Below are positions 1 through 7,318 of a DNA stretch of 38,175 nucleotides, one piece after another. Every line of letters begins with the position of its first letter. Positions within the stretch are counted from its first letter, which is position 1. Made by a program: the position numbers and the translations under genes. The notes under the pieces were generated by a model that worked only from the letters and a program-made list of their open reading frames with translations, searched no databases and had not been told where the DNA came from. Source of the stretch: CAZMCT01 sp964564785 (GTDB lineage: Bacteria > Planctomycetota > Phycisphaerae > UBA1845 > Fen-1342); NCBI GenBank assembly GCA_964564785.1, contig CAZMCT010000022.1, positions 1-38,175 on the forward strand, read 5' to 3'.

Positions 1-116
1 CCGCTCAGCTCGCTGATCAGCCGGTTCCACCCCACCGCCACCGACCCCAGCGAATCGCTCAACACCAGCGTCGAAAGCTCCGCCTCCAGCCCCGCAGCGT
101 AGCTCTCCAGGTTCCG
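1..116 (-). pseudogene. In-frame continuation of the HAMP-type membrane protein beyond a TAA, cut by the window edge
   Basis: Reading the minus strand past the TAA at 119-117 in the same frame, all 38 remaining codons are open. They give RNLESYAAGLEAELSTLV followed by a stretch containing DSLGSVAVGWNRLISEL. That last part has the shape of the second helix of a HAMP domain (D-x-LG-x-(V/L)A-x-x-(F/W)N-x-(L/M)). The upstream gene ends directly after its second membrane segment, where HAMP helix 1 should begin. I infer one gene broken by a nonsense codon or a sequence error. The alternative is chance openness in GC-rich DNA, but the HAMP-like match argues against it. Confidence 0.5.
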
Positions 117-773
117 TTACACAGCCGCCACCGCCCGCACACGCCGCCGCAGTCCCTGGTAAACCCCACCGAACACCAGCAGCGTCAACCCCGCCGCCGC
201 ACCCCAGGTCCACGCCAGCGTGCTCCGATAGCCCTCGTCCTCCGCCGCCCTCATCCCCACGCGCACCTTCCCCGCTCCGCTTCCGTCCGCGCCTCGCACT
301 TCCGCCTCCGCCCGAACCTCCGTCTCTACCCCGTCCGCACGCAGCCCGGCCAACGCCGGTGGCAGCGACCGCGGCCACGTCCACCGCGGCCGACCGTCCG
401 GCCCCAGCCACTCCACCGACTTCACCCCCGACTCCCGCCCCAGGGCCTCCAGCGCCGCCTCGAGCCGCGGCCCCGCATCGTCCGCCGTCGAACCCAGCAC
501 GACCGCGAGTGCGCGGGCGGTCCGCTGCGCCTCGGACTGTCGGAGCGCCGGCCGTGTGCGGGCCCAGGCGTAGTCAGCCAGGAAGTACGCGCTCGCAAAC
601 CCCGCTAGAATCACGGCCACCAGGCACAGCCCCAGCCCCTCGGGCAGCACGCCGCGCCACAGCCGGCCACCGACCAGACCGCCCGGAGCCGCCCGCGCCG
701 ATGTTTCGACCACGCGCGGCGCAGGACCGGGCGCGCGGGCGAATGGATCCTTGATCGCGGGGTCTTTGGACAT
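117..773 (-). CDS. Two-TM extracytoplasmic sensor protein, N-terminal part of a HAMP-type receptor, ends prematurely
   Basis: The 218-residue product has a Pro/Ala-rich cytoplasmic N-terminus, a first membrane segment at about residues 45-68 (GLGLCLVAVILAGFASAYFL), and an extracytoplasmic region of about 115 residues. A second membrane segment lies near 187-207 and is followed by a basic LRRRVRAVAAV. This is the usual topology of a sensor kinase or chemoreceptor input module. The stop falls exactly where a HAMP domain should start, and the frame continues with HAMP-like sequence to the window edge. The missing transmitter domain would lie outside the window. The ATG at 773 has GGAG only 13 bases upstream, so the start is moderately sure. 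The ligand and the output domain are unknown. Confidence 0.6.
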   Translation of the reverse strand: MSKDPAIKDPFARAPGPAPRVVETSARAAPGGLVGGRLWRGVLPEGLGLCLVAVILAGFASAYFLADYAWARTRPALRQSEAQRTARALAVVLGSTADDAGPRLEAALEALGRESGVKSVEWLGPDGRPRWTWPRSLPPALAGLRADGVETEVRAEAEVRGADGSGAGKVRVGMRAAEDEGYRSTLAWTWGAAAGLTLLVFGGVYQGLRRRVRAVAAV

Positions 774-791
774 TGCGCGCGCTACCGCTCC

Positions 792-814
792 GTTCGAGGC
801 GGACTCCCTCGAAC
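792..814. repeat. 8-bp perfect inverted repeat in the divergent intergenic region
   Basis: GTTCGAGG (792-799) and CCTCGAAC (807-814) form a perfect stem with a 7-base loop. It lies about 20 bases upstream of the minus-strand membrane protein start at 773. It could be an operator or a 5'-UTR hairpin. There is no T-tract, so a terminator is unlikely. Confidence 0.35.
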
Positions 815-948
815 TTCCCCCGGTGCATCGGTGGCCGGCCGCGGCGACTTGAAGAACAGATAAGGGAGTAGAGTTGCCCCCGGCCCCGCCGCCGCGCCCG
901 GACGATAACTCGCCGCCGAATCGGACTCTGCCGCGCTCTCACCGACCC

Positions 949-978
949 GTGACGACTCGGGACGCGCCTTGATACACT
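949..978 (+). promoter_or_regulatory. Candidate sigma-70-type promoter of the GH4 gene
   Basis: GTGACG (949-954) and TACACT (973-978) are separated by 18 bases. Transcription would start near 985, leaving a leader of about 39 bases before the ATG at 1024. Prediction is from hexamer match only. Confidence 0.35.
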
Positions 979-1023
979 GCCGCCCGACGTCGCCCGACGC
1001 GGTCGACGCATGGAGCGTGCCTG

Positions 1024-2352
1024 ATGCCCGATATCTGTTTTCTCGGCGCCGGCAGCGGCTTCACCCGCCCGCTGGCCGTCGACCTCTTGCAGATCGAGGG
1101 GCTCGGCGGCGAGCTGCGGCTCGTGGACATCGACCCCGCGCGGCTCGAACTCTCGCTCCGCGTGGTGGAACTGGTGGCGCAGCGCATCGGCGGCGGGCGC
1201 TGGACAGTGAGCGCGACGACCGACCGCCGTGCGGCCCTGCGCGGCGCCGACTACGTGATCAACTGCATCGAGGTCTCGGGCACGGCCACCGTGCGCCTCG
1301 ACAATGACATCCCCCTCAAGTACGGCGTTTCGCAGTGCATCGGCGATACCATCGGCCCCGGCGGCATCATGAAGGCCCTGCGGACCGGGCCCGTCTGGCT
1401 GGATGTGTTGCACGACTGCGAGGACCTGTGCCCCGACGCCTGGGTCCTCAACTACACCAACCCGATGAGCATCCTGTGCCTCGTGGCCGCCCGTGCCGCG
1501 CCGCTGCGCGTCGTCGGCTTGTGCCACTCGGTACAGGGCACCAGCGCCCTGCTCGCGGACTACGCCGGCGTCCCCTACGACGAGCTCGAATGGCAGTGCG
1601 CCGGCATCAACCACCTGGCCTGGTTCACGACCCTGCGCCACCGTGGACAAGACCTCTACCCCCTGCTGCGACGCCGCGTCCAGGAGTCCGCCGCGCTGTG
1701 GGAGCGCGACCCGGTGCGCTTCGACATGCTGCTGCATTTCGGTGCGTTCGTCACCGAGTCCAGCGGCCACCTCTCCGAGTACCTGCCGTACTATCGCAAA
1801 CGCCGCGACCTGCTCGAACGCTACTGCCGGGCGGGCTACCTCGGCCAGGAGAGCTTCTACGCGGACTGTTGGCCGACGTGGCGCCAGGAATGCGACGACT
1901 GGCGGCGCCGCGTCCTCGCCGGCACGGAACCACTGCGCACCGAGCGCAGTCGGGAGTACGCCTCGTACATCATCGAGGCCCGCGAAACAAACGTCCCGTT
2001 CGTCATACACGGCAACGTGCCCAACGGCCCGGCCGCGGGCCGCGACACCGGTGTGCTCATCTCGAATCTGCCGGCCGACGGCATCGTCGAGGTCGCGTGC
2101 ACCGTCGATCGCGCCGGTATCCACCCTACACCCTTCGGCCCGCTGCCCCCGCAACTCGCCGCGCTCTGTCGATCCAACATGGCCGTCTATGAGCTCGCCG
2201 CAATCGCCGTGCTCGAGCGCAGCCGCGAGGCCGCCCTGCACGCGTTTCTCCTCGACCCGCTCACCGCGGCCGTCTGCTGTCCGGCCGAGATCCGCCGCAT
2301 GGCCGAAGAGCTCCTGGAAGCCGAGCAGCAGTACATCCCCGATCTACGCTGA
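1024..2352 (+). CDS. Glycoside hydrolase family 4 enzyme, probable alpha-galactosidase (MelA-like)
   Basis: The 442-residue protein is of normal length for GH4, the NAD(H)- and Mn2+-dependent glycosidases that act by a redox elimination mechanism. A Rossmann GAGSGF loop lies at residues 8-13. GDTIGPGG (107-114) and NYTNPM (about 143-148) are family motifs. The metal-binding Cys and His are in CHSV (167-170) and GINHL (195-199). CHSV is the variant associated with alpha-galactosidases, whereas phospho-glycosidases carry CN-x-P, so an unphosphorylated alpha-galactoside is the likely substrate; an alpha-glucosidase remains possible. There is no signal peptide, so it is cytoplasmic. GGAG (1012-1015) sits 8 bases before the ATG. 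A four-codon mini-ORF (ATG at 1010) ends with a TGA overlapping this ATG. No transporter or sugar regulator adjoins it. Confidence 0.85.
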   Translation: MPDICFLGAGSGFTRPLAVDLLQIEGLGGELRLVDIDPARLELSLRVVELVAQRIGGGRWTVSATTDRRAALRGADYVINCIEVSGTATVRLDNDIPLKYGVSQCIGDTIGPGGIMKALRTGPVWLDVLHDCEDLCPDAWVLNYTNPMSILCLVAARAAPLRVVGLCHSVQGTSALLADYAGVPYDELEWQCAGINHLAWFTTLRHRGQDLYPLLRRRVQESAALWERDPVRFDMLLHFGAFVTESSGHLSEYLPYYRKRRDLLERYCRAGYLGQESFYADCWPTWRQECDDWRRRVLAGTEPLRTERSREYASYIIEARETNVPFVIHGNVPNGPAAGRDTGVLISNLPADGIVEVACTVDRAGIHPTPFGPLPPQLAALCRSNMAVYELAAIAVLERSREAALHAFLLDPLTAAVCCPAEIRRMAEELLEAEQQYIPDLR

Positions 2353-2357
2353 CGCCC

Positions 2358-2386
2358 GTCCGGCGGCTCCCCGAGACGTGCCGGAC
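2358..2386 (+). terminator. Weak hairpin after the GH4 gene
   Basis: GTCCGGC (2358-2364) pairs with GCCGGAC (2380-2386) across a 15-base loop, 6 bases after the GH4 stop. There is no T-tract, so an intrinsic terminator is only weakly supported. Confidence 0.22.
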
Positions 2387-2594
2387 CGCAGCCTGCTCAT
2401 GGGCGGCGCCGACGCTGCGGCCGGCCGGGCTCGTATCGCCGCACCCCACGTCCGCGAAACACCGGAAAGACCGCGAAGTTCCTCCGCCCCTCACCGACTC
2501 GCCTCCAAAATCACTTCCAGATTGCCCAGCTTCCCGATGATTTGCACACTTCAAATGGGGCTCCTGCGAACCACGACGGCTGGAGGATCGAACC

Positions 2595-2723
2595 GTGTTT
2601 TTCCGGACTGCTGGCTCCAACATGCGCCGCGCCGCCCTCGCGGACTCCGTCCTGGCGTTCGTCGCTGCTATGGCTGTACTGGCCGTCGCGGGCTGCGCGC
2701 TCGTGACACTGGCCGGCAATTGA
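2595..2723 (+). CDS. Small predicted membrane peptide, 42 residues
   Basis: A GTG-started ORF lies 8 bases after a strong GGAGG (2582-2586). It encodes a short basic head with MRRAA followed by a hydrophobic helix (roughly residues 19-40: LAFVAAMAVLAVAGCALVTL) and ends in AGN. The helix carries one Cys in AGCAL, which loosely resembles a lipobox, but too little follows it for a useful lipoprotein. An internal ATG at codon 10 is an alternative start without a good ribosome site. I do not recognise a family. The ribosome-binding site and composition support it as a real single-span peptide. I see nothing else in the rest of 2353-2982 apart from the hairpin after the GH4 gene. Confidence 0.42.
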   Translation: MFFRTAGSNMRRAALADSVLAFVAAMAVLAVAGCALVTLAGN

Positions 2724-2982
2724 CCACACCAGCGGCTTGAGCGGCACCCAATCGCCGGCGCGGCCGAGTCCCGCACGCCTTCCGCCGCGCTGTGCAGGGT
2801 TCTCGTCGGCCCGGGCGGTGCGAGCTGCGCTCACCATGAGAGGTGCCGGTCGCCCCTCAGCGTGAGACATGCCGACCGCAGCGCCACCGCACGGCCGGTG
2901 GGTTCCCCACGGCCTGCCGCAATCAACGCCTGAGCTCCGTCGCGGCGCCCCCCCGGCGAAATCGAGCAATGGGCGCGTGCGC

Positions 2983-3696
2983 TCAGCCTGTGCCGGCCGT
3001 CTTGTTCAGCCCTTCCCCCGCCACGTACGGCGCCGGGTCCCGTAGCCCCAGCTCCGCGAACGCCGCCAACCGCAGCCGGCAACTGTCGCAGTGCCCGCAC
3101 GCCCGGCCGCCCGCGTCCGGGTCGTAACAGCTCCGTGTCAACCCGTAGTCCACGCCCAGCTCCAGCCCGCGCTGCACGATCTGCTTCTTCGTCAGTGCGA
3201 TCAGCGGCGCGCGAATGCGCACCGGCCGCCCTTCGACGCCGCTCTTCGTCGCCACCGCCGCCAGACGCTCGAACGCCGCGACGTACTCCGGCCGGCAGTC
3301 GGGATAGCCGGAGTAATCGAGCGCGTTGACACCGATGAAGACCTCCTCCGCCGCATGCACCTCGGCGATCGCCAGCGCGTACGCCAGGAAGATCGTGTTT
3401 CGCGCCGGCACGTACGTGGACGGAATCTCGTCCGCACCCAGCTCCCGGTCTTTCGGCACCGGCCGTTGTGTGGTCAGTACACTCTGCCCGAACGTGCGGG
3501 GGTCGATGTCGATGAAGATGTGCTCCAGCACCCCGGCCGCCGCGGCCACGCGCCGCGCCGCGTCCAGCTCGATCCCGTGCCGCTGGCCATAGCGAAAGGT
3601 AAGCGCCAGCACATCCCGCCCGGCTGCCCGCGCGATCGCCAGGACCGTCGCGCTGTCGAGCCCTCCCGAAAGCAGGACGATCGCGGGCGCACCCAT
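2983..3696 (-). CDS. queC: 7-cyano-7-deazaguanine (preQ0) synthase QueC
   Basis: QueC converts 7-carboxy-7-deazaguanine to preQ0 with ATP and ammonia, for queuosine tRNA modification or related deazapurine products. The product from the ATG at 3696 is 237 residues, the normal size. It begins MGAPAIVLLSGGLDSATVLA, with the PP-loop SGGLDS at 10-15. The middle contains PARNTIFLAYALA and a GVNALDYSGYPDCR segment. The zinc site is a C-terminal cluster with SCYDP and ACGHCDSC (one Cys plus C-x2-C-x2-C). A 37-codon upstream extension has unrelated composition, so the MGAPAIV start is preferred. No Shine-Dalgarno precedes it, but a TACACT hexamer lies 7 bases upstream, which would make the mRNA leaderless. 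No other queuosine gene is in the window. Confidence 0.95.
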   Translation of the reverse strand: MGAPAIVLLSGGLDSATVLAIARAAGRDVLALTFRYGQRHGIELDAARRVAAAAGVLEHIFIDIDPRTFGQSVLTTQRPVPKDRELGADEIPSTYVPARNTIFLAYALAIAEVHAAEEVFIGVNALDYSGYPDCRPEYVAAFERLAAVATKSGVEGRPVRIRAPLIALTKKQIVQRGLELGVDYGLTRSCYDPDAGGRACGHCDSCRLRLAAFAELGLRDPAPYVAGEGLNKTAGTG

Positions 3697-3703
3697 GAGT
3701 TGC

Positions 3704-3709
3704 AGTGTA
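3704..3709 (-). promoter_or_regulatory. Candidate -10 element of queC, implying a leaderless transcript
   Basis: On the minus strand TACACT ends 7 bases before the queC ATG. A start point at or next to the A of the ATG would leave no 5' leader, which fits the missing Shine-Dalgarno. No convincing -35 was found; a T-rich TTTTCC lies about 18 bases further upstream. Confidence 0.38.
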
Positions 3710-3925
3710 GTCCGGCGTCGATCGGCGGGAAAACCCCGCCGGAAAGCCGAATCTGCGCCCGGCGGGACGTAGCGCTCGCCGGCTCGCCGGCCGCTGATCT
3801 GCGGCACGACCCCTGCTCGCGGGCGAAATGGCCGTGTGGCGGAAACTCCACAAATGCTTGCAGGCAGGCGAATTGCTGGAAAACGTTAACCGCCATCCCG
3901 GAAGGGACGCTCTTCCGCAGATTTC

Positions 3926-4306
3926 GTGCGTCGAAACCTCCCGGTCCAGTTCGGCCCCGACGGGTTGTTGTACGTCATCACCGGAGGAACCTCGGGTATT
4001 GACGGCGATATTCGCTGCTACAACCCGATTACCAAGCAGTTTCAGGGAACTTTCATCCCGAATGGGTCGGGCGGACTCGACTCGCCGCGCGGGATGGTGT
4101 GGCGACCGACGCCGCGCCCCGGGGACTGCGACGGCGATTTCCATGTGGACGCGGATGATGACTCCGAACTGCTCTCCTGCCTGGATGGTCCGGGTTGGCT
4201 GGTCGATTGGCCGTGCGACTGCTTCGACTTGGCTGATCGTGACGGCTGCGTGGACCTGCGCGACTTCGCGACGTTTCTGACCCTGTTCTTGGGTGACAAT
4301 GACTAG
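3926..4306 (+). pseudogene. 3' fragment of a secreted beta-propeller/dockerin-type protein gene
   Basis: The frame is open only from just after a TAA at 3887-3889. From the first GTG it encodes 126 residues. The first part (VQFGPDGLLYVITGG, then GDIRCYNP) is typical of the last blade of an NHL/YVTN-type propeller. The rest is a dockerin-like pair of acidic loops (GDCDGDFHVDADDDSELLSC and DLADRDGCVDLRDFATFL). Such proteins are normally several hundred residues with a signal peptide. Here the whole N-terminus is missing and the upstream frame has stops. I infer a truncated relic. An IS630-type transposase fragment starts about 75 bases downstream, which suggests how the truncation arose. Confidence 0.6.
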
Positions 4307-4380
4307 GCGGCAAGCACCGCCATTCTGTATGTGTGCGGCACGCGCTTTGCGTTCCGCGCATCCGACAGCAGCAACAGTCG

Positions 4381-4602
4381 GCCGGCCGCTGCCCGACGCG
4401 CTGGGACCTGACGCCGCAGAAGCCGCTGCGGCGGGCCTACGAGCGCGACCCGGCCGCGGTACAGCATCGGCCGGACGCGGAGTATCCGGCGATCGGGCAA
4501 CAGGCCGAGCGTGAAAACGGCGCGATTCCCCCGGGCGATCAGATGCGCCTGCGCTCGGACCATCAGACCGGGACCGGGACGAGCTACGGCCGATGCAGGT
4601 AG
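4381..4602 (+). mobile_element. Degenerate IS630-family transposase fragment
   Basis: One plus-strand frame reads TRWDLTPQKPLRRAYERDPA from about 4396, then DAEYPAIGQQAERENGA and DQMRLRSDHQTG..SYGR up to the TAG at 4600. This closely follows the internal part of IS630-family transposases, in which a (L/Y)TPQKP(L/I)RRAYE segment leads to EYP-x-I, a GDE(M)GLRSDHQ stretch and SYG. In this copy the segment reads GDQM rather than the expected GDEM, so the catalytic acidic residue of that motif appears lost. The N-terminal helix-turn-helix and the C-terminal DDE part are absent, and no terminal inverted repeats were found. Its end overlaps the 3' end of the minus-strand secreted protein gene by about 19 bases. 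It is a decayed relic and cannot be active. Confidence 0.72.
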
Positions 4603-5903
4603 ACGCCGGTGCTCCTCGGCAGCGGGCCGGATGAGAGCAGCGTCACGAACGGGTTGATGTCGCCGAAGTCCACCGACCCGTCGCCGTTGATGTCGAAATT
4701 CTCCGGCGCGCATTGCGCCCCACCCGCCAGACCCGCGACGAACGGGTTGATGTCCGCAAAGCTCAGCTGGCCGTCGCAGTTGCAGTCACCCGGGAACGCG
4801 GCCGGGCCTTCGCATGCGTCCGGCTGGCCGTTCGAGTTGTTGTCGGCGCACGTCGTCCCCGGCCCTTTCCACGAACCGCCGGCCAGGTCACAGTCGCTCT
4901 GCACGAACACCAGGCAGCCGCCGCTCGCGAAGCAGCACGCGCCCCCCGGTTGCGGGCAATTCACGTTCACGCACTGCGTCCCGACGCCCTGGAACACGCC
5001 GCCGCCGTCCTCGCAGTCGATGGCCACTTCCTGCGAGCAGGTGCCGTCCGGCTGGCAGCACGCGCCCGTCGGGCACAGCGTCCCGTTGCACGCCACACCC
5101 GGCCCCAGCCAGCGCCCGCCGGCCGTGTTGCAGTTCGGCAGTGACAGCGAGATGCAATTGCCGTTCGTGAAGCAGCACGCGCCGATCGGCTGCGGGCACT
5201 GCGTCTGAGCGCACGTCGTGAACGCGCCCTGGAAAACCCCGTTCTGGGCGTCGCAGCTCGACTCGCTGACCTGCACGCACGTGCCGTCCAGCAGGCAGCA
5301 CGCCCCGTCCGGGTTCGGACAGTCGATCACCGCCCGGATCGCCAGGTCGCCCGCCAGATACGTGCAGAAGTTCAACCAGCCGCCGGGAATCGCAAACAGC
5401 GAATTCTTCCCGGCCTGACAGCCGTTGACGTCGCGGACCACGCTGGCCGAGCCGTTCATTATATCGGTCCCCTCGTAGAACTGGAGCCCCACATAGAACT
5501 GCTGGCCGCTGGTGACCGGCACCGCCAGCGGAACCGTCTGAGCCTCGTCCAGATAGCGAAACTCGTTCCAGTAGCCGGGCGTCAAGGCCGGTCCTTCGAG
5601 GAACGCCAGCTCCGTGCCGGGCGCTGGGAAGTTCGGCCCGTTCCAGATGTAGATCGCATCTTCGACCGTCGGCTGCGCGCCAGGATCGCCTGAGAGCCAC
5701 AGCACCTGCACGGCCACGATCGTGCCGGCGCAGGGCGAGGTGAGCCGGGCGGCGGCGATCTCGTGGGCGGCGAAATCGCCGACAATCACGGCTTGGCCGT
5801 TGTTGACGATCGAGTCGTTCTTGACCGTGACTTCGGTAGCCCCGGCCGGCCGGCCGAGAGCCAAGATCAACGCGGCCGTGGCCGCCACTCGTGCGGTGAG
5901 CAT
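4584..5903 (-). CDS. Secreted protein with four Cys-rich repeats and a dockerin-like C-terminus
   Basis: From the ATG at 5903 the product is 439 residues. This start is chosen because GGGAG lies 7 bases upstream and the N-terminus becomes a clean signal peptide (MLTARVAATAALILALG..AGA). Residues about 25-195 form a beta-rich domain of unknown function. Four tandem repeats of about 38-40 residues follow (roughly 200-236, 241-277, 280-316, 321-358). Each has the pattern GACC-x-x-(D/N)G-x-C, a further Cys after 6-7 residues, GG-x-(F/W)-x-G, a Cys, and CPQP as linker in some. Residues about 372-425 are a dockerin-like pair (GDCNCDGQLSFADINPFV, DINGDGSVDFGDINPFV). It is probably cell-surface or matrix-associated. 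It lies 116 bases downstream of the kinase-linked secreted protein on the same strand and may be the last gene of that unit. Confidence 0.75.
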   Translation of the reverse strand: MLTARVAATAALILALGRPAGATEVTVKNDSIVNNGQAVIVGDFAAHEIAAARLTSPCAGTIVAVQVLWLSGDPGAQPTVEDAIYIWNGPNFPAPGTELAFLEGPALTPGYWNEFRYLDEAQTVPLAVPVTSGQQFYVGLQFYEGTDIMNGSASVVRDVNGCQAGKNSLFAIPGGWLNFCTYLAGDLAIRAVIDCPNPDGACCLLDGTCVQVSESSCDAQNGVFQGAFTTCAQTQCPQPIGACCFTNGNCISLSLPNCNTAGGRWLGPGVACNGTLCPTGACCQPDGTCSQEVAIDCEDGGGVFQGVGTQCVNVNCPQPGGACCFASGGCLVFVQSDCDLAGGSWKGPGTTCADNNSNGQPDACEGPAAFPGDCNCDGQLSFADINPFVAGLAGGAQCAPENFDINGDGSVDFGDINPFVTLLSSGPLPRSTGVYLHRP

Positions 5904-6019
5904 GGGGAGTCTCCCAAAACCAGCGCAAACTACTTGTCGCTTCATTGTTGCGGTCAGCGAGCGCGGAATCAACCGCATCTGCGGCAGTGCGCGATTATTC
6001 GGACCCGGCGGAGCGCGGC

Positions 6020-7318
6020 TCAGGGGCCTGCCGACCGAGCCCCGCCGCTCAGCAGCGCCACGAACGGATTGATATCACCGAAGTCGAACGACTGATCCCG
6101 GTTGATGTCGCGGTTGGCCCAGGGGCAGCTCGGGTAGAGCGTCTCGTAGGCGGCCGGGTTGCTGAGCGCCAGCACGAAGGCGTTGATGTCGCCGAAGCCG
6201 ACCTCGTTGTCGCAGTTCAGGTCGCCGCGCTTGGCCTGAATGCCCCAGTTCATGGCACACTCGAGGACGTTCGGGCACAAGGCCAGATCGAGCGCATCGA
6301 TGTTGTCGGACGGCCCGCCGAGCCCCCAGTCCGTCGCCAAGGCGAACACGGTAAGCGGCTGGCCGAAGACCTTGAGAAACACGTGCGCCGCCGGGGCCGG
6401 GAGCGAGCCGCCGGGCAGCAGCGGCAGCGACGGCGAGTCGGGCGTGAGCGAAAACAGCACGCGGTCGCCCGGCCCGAAACTCAGCGGGTTGCTGTTCAGG
6501 TCGAACACGATCAGGCTGTCCACGTCATCGAACTGCTGGAGCCCGAGCTCGTAGAACGGCGCGTACAAGATCGTCTCCGCGCCGCCGTTCGGATCGGGGT
6601 TGAAGAACACGTTCGCGCCGCTGGGAGACTGGAAACCCGGAAGCGTGAGGTTGCTGGGGGATTCGCGCGTGGTCGAGAAGTACAACGCCGGCTGCCGGTC
6701 GCGCTGGCCGGCGGGGCCGACGATCGCATCCACGTTGTCCTCGCCGGCCGGCCGGAGATCGTCCTGGGCGGACGTGGGCGGCTGGGCGGCGAAGTCCTCG
6801 CCCCCCTCGTCGTAGTTGTTGCGCACCAGCACGTTGTTCGGCAGTCGCACGCGCCCGCCCCGCGCCCCGCCGCCGGTGTACTGCACGAGCGCGACAAACT
6901 CGTCGCCCGCGGCGTGCCCGCGCGCCGCCTGATCCGTCGCATTGAACGGAATGCCCGTCAGTGCGAACATCGGATCGGGCTCGGCCAGGCCCTGGCTTGC
7001 GCGGTCGACCGAGAACAGCAGCGCGAACGGCTCGCGGTCGCTCAGGGTCACGATTCGCGAAAGCGCATCGAGGTCGTCGGCCGGCGAGGTCAGCCCCAGC
7101 GCCGGACCGGGGACCACCTCGACCGGGTGCGGCTGCGCGAGAGCCAGCACGGCGCTCGCCGAAACGAGGCCGGCCTGCACGCTCGGCGATTGCAGGTCAA
7201 ACGAGTACAGCGGCGGCGGCAGGGGGTTGAGCGGCGGGTCGGCGCCGGCCGGCGCCCCTCTCAGCCAGACCACGAGCGCGACCATCACCGGAATGTAAAT
7301 GCGGGAGTTCACGTTCAT
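6020..7318 (-). CDS. Secreted dockerin-like protein, translationally coupled to the Ser/Thr kinase
   Basis: This 432-residue product starts with a signal peptide (MNVNSRIYIPVMVALVVWL..APAGA). It continues with about 330 residues lacking a recognisable domain, but with recurring D-(D/N)-x-DAL and SLIVFDLNSNPLSFGPGDRV-like segments, suggesting a beta-sheet repeat architecture. A dockerin-like pair closes it at about 362-425 (GDLNCDNEVGFGDINAFVLA, then NRDINRDQSFDFGDINPFV). In family proteins this C-terminal module is a Ca2+-binding anchoring unit; its receptor in planctomycetes is unknown. The ATG overlaps the kinase stop as ATGA (7315-7318), and GAAGGGG sits directly upstream. Production is therefore probably tied to translation of the kinase. 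The kinase may sense or control this protein, but that is inference. Confidence 0.75.
   Translation of the reverse strand: MNVNSRIYIPVMVALVVWLRGAPAGADPPLNPLPPPLYSFDLQSPSVQAGLVSASAVLALAQPHPVEVVPGPALGLTSPADDLDALSRIVTLSDREPFALLFSVDRASQGLAEPDPMFALTGIPFNATDQAARGHAAGDEFVALVQYTGGGARGGRVRLPNNVLVRNNYDEGGEDFAAQPPTSAQDDLRPAGEDNVDAIVGPAGQRDRQPALYFSTTRESPSNLTLPGFQSPSGANVFFNPDPNGGAETILYAPFYELGLQQFDDVDSLIVFDLNSNPLSFGPGDRVLFSLTPDSPSLPLLPGGSLPAPAAHVFLKVFGQPLTVFALATDWGLGGPSDNIDALDLALCPNVLECAMNWGIQAKRGDLNCDNEVGFGDINAFVLALSNPAAYETLYPSCPWANRDINRDQSFDFGDINPFVALLSGGARSAGP

Noticed and set aside
574..2241. 555-codon open frame on the minus strand
   Set aside because: It is antisense to the GH4 gene, lacks any recognisable domain, and has the composition of a GC-rich shadow frame.
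5889..5912. GGGAG-T-CTCCC palindrome over the ribosome site of the Cys-repeat protein gene
   Set aside because: The one-base centre cannot form an RNA hairpin, so it is probably not a regulatory structure.
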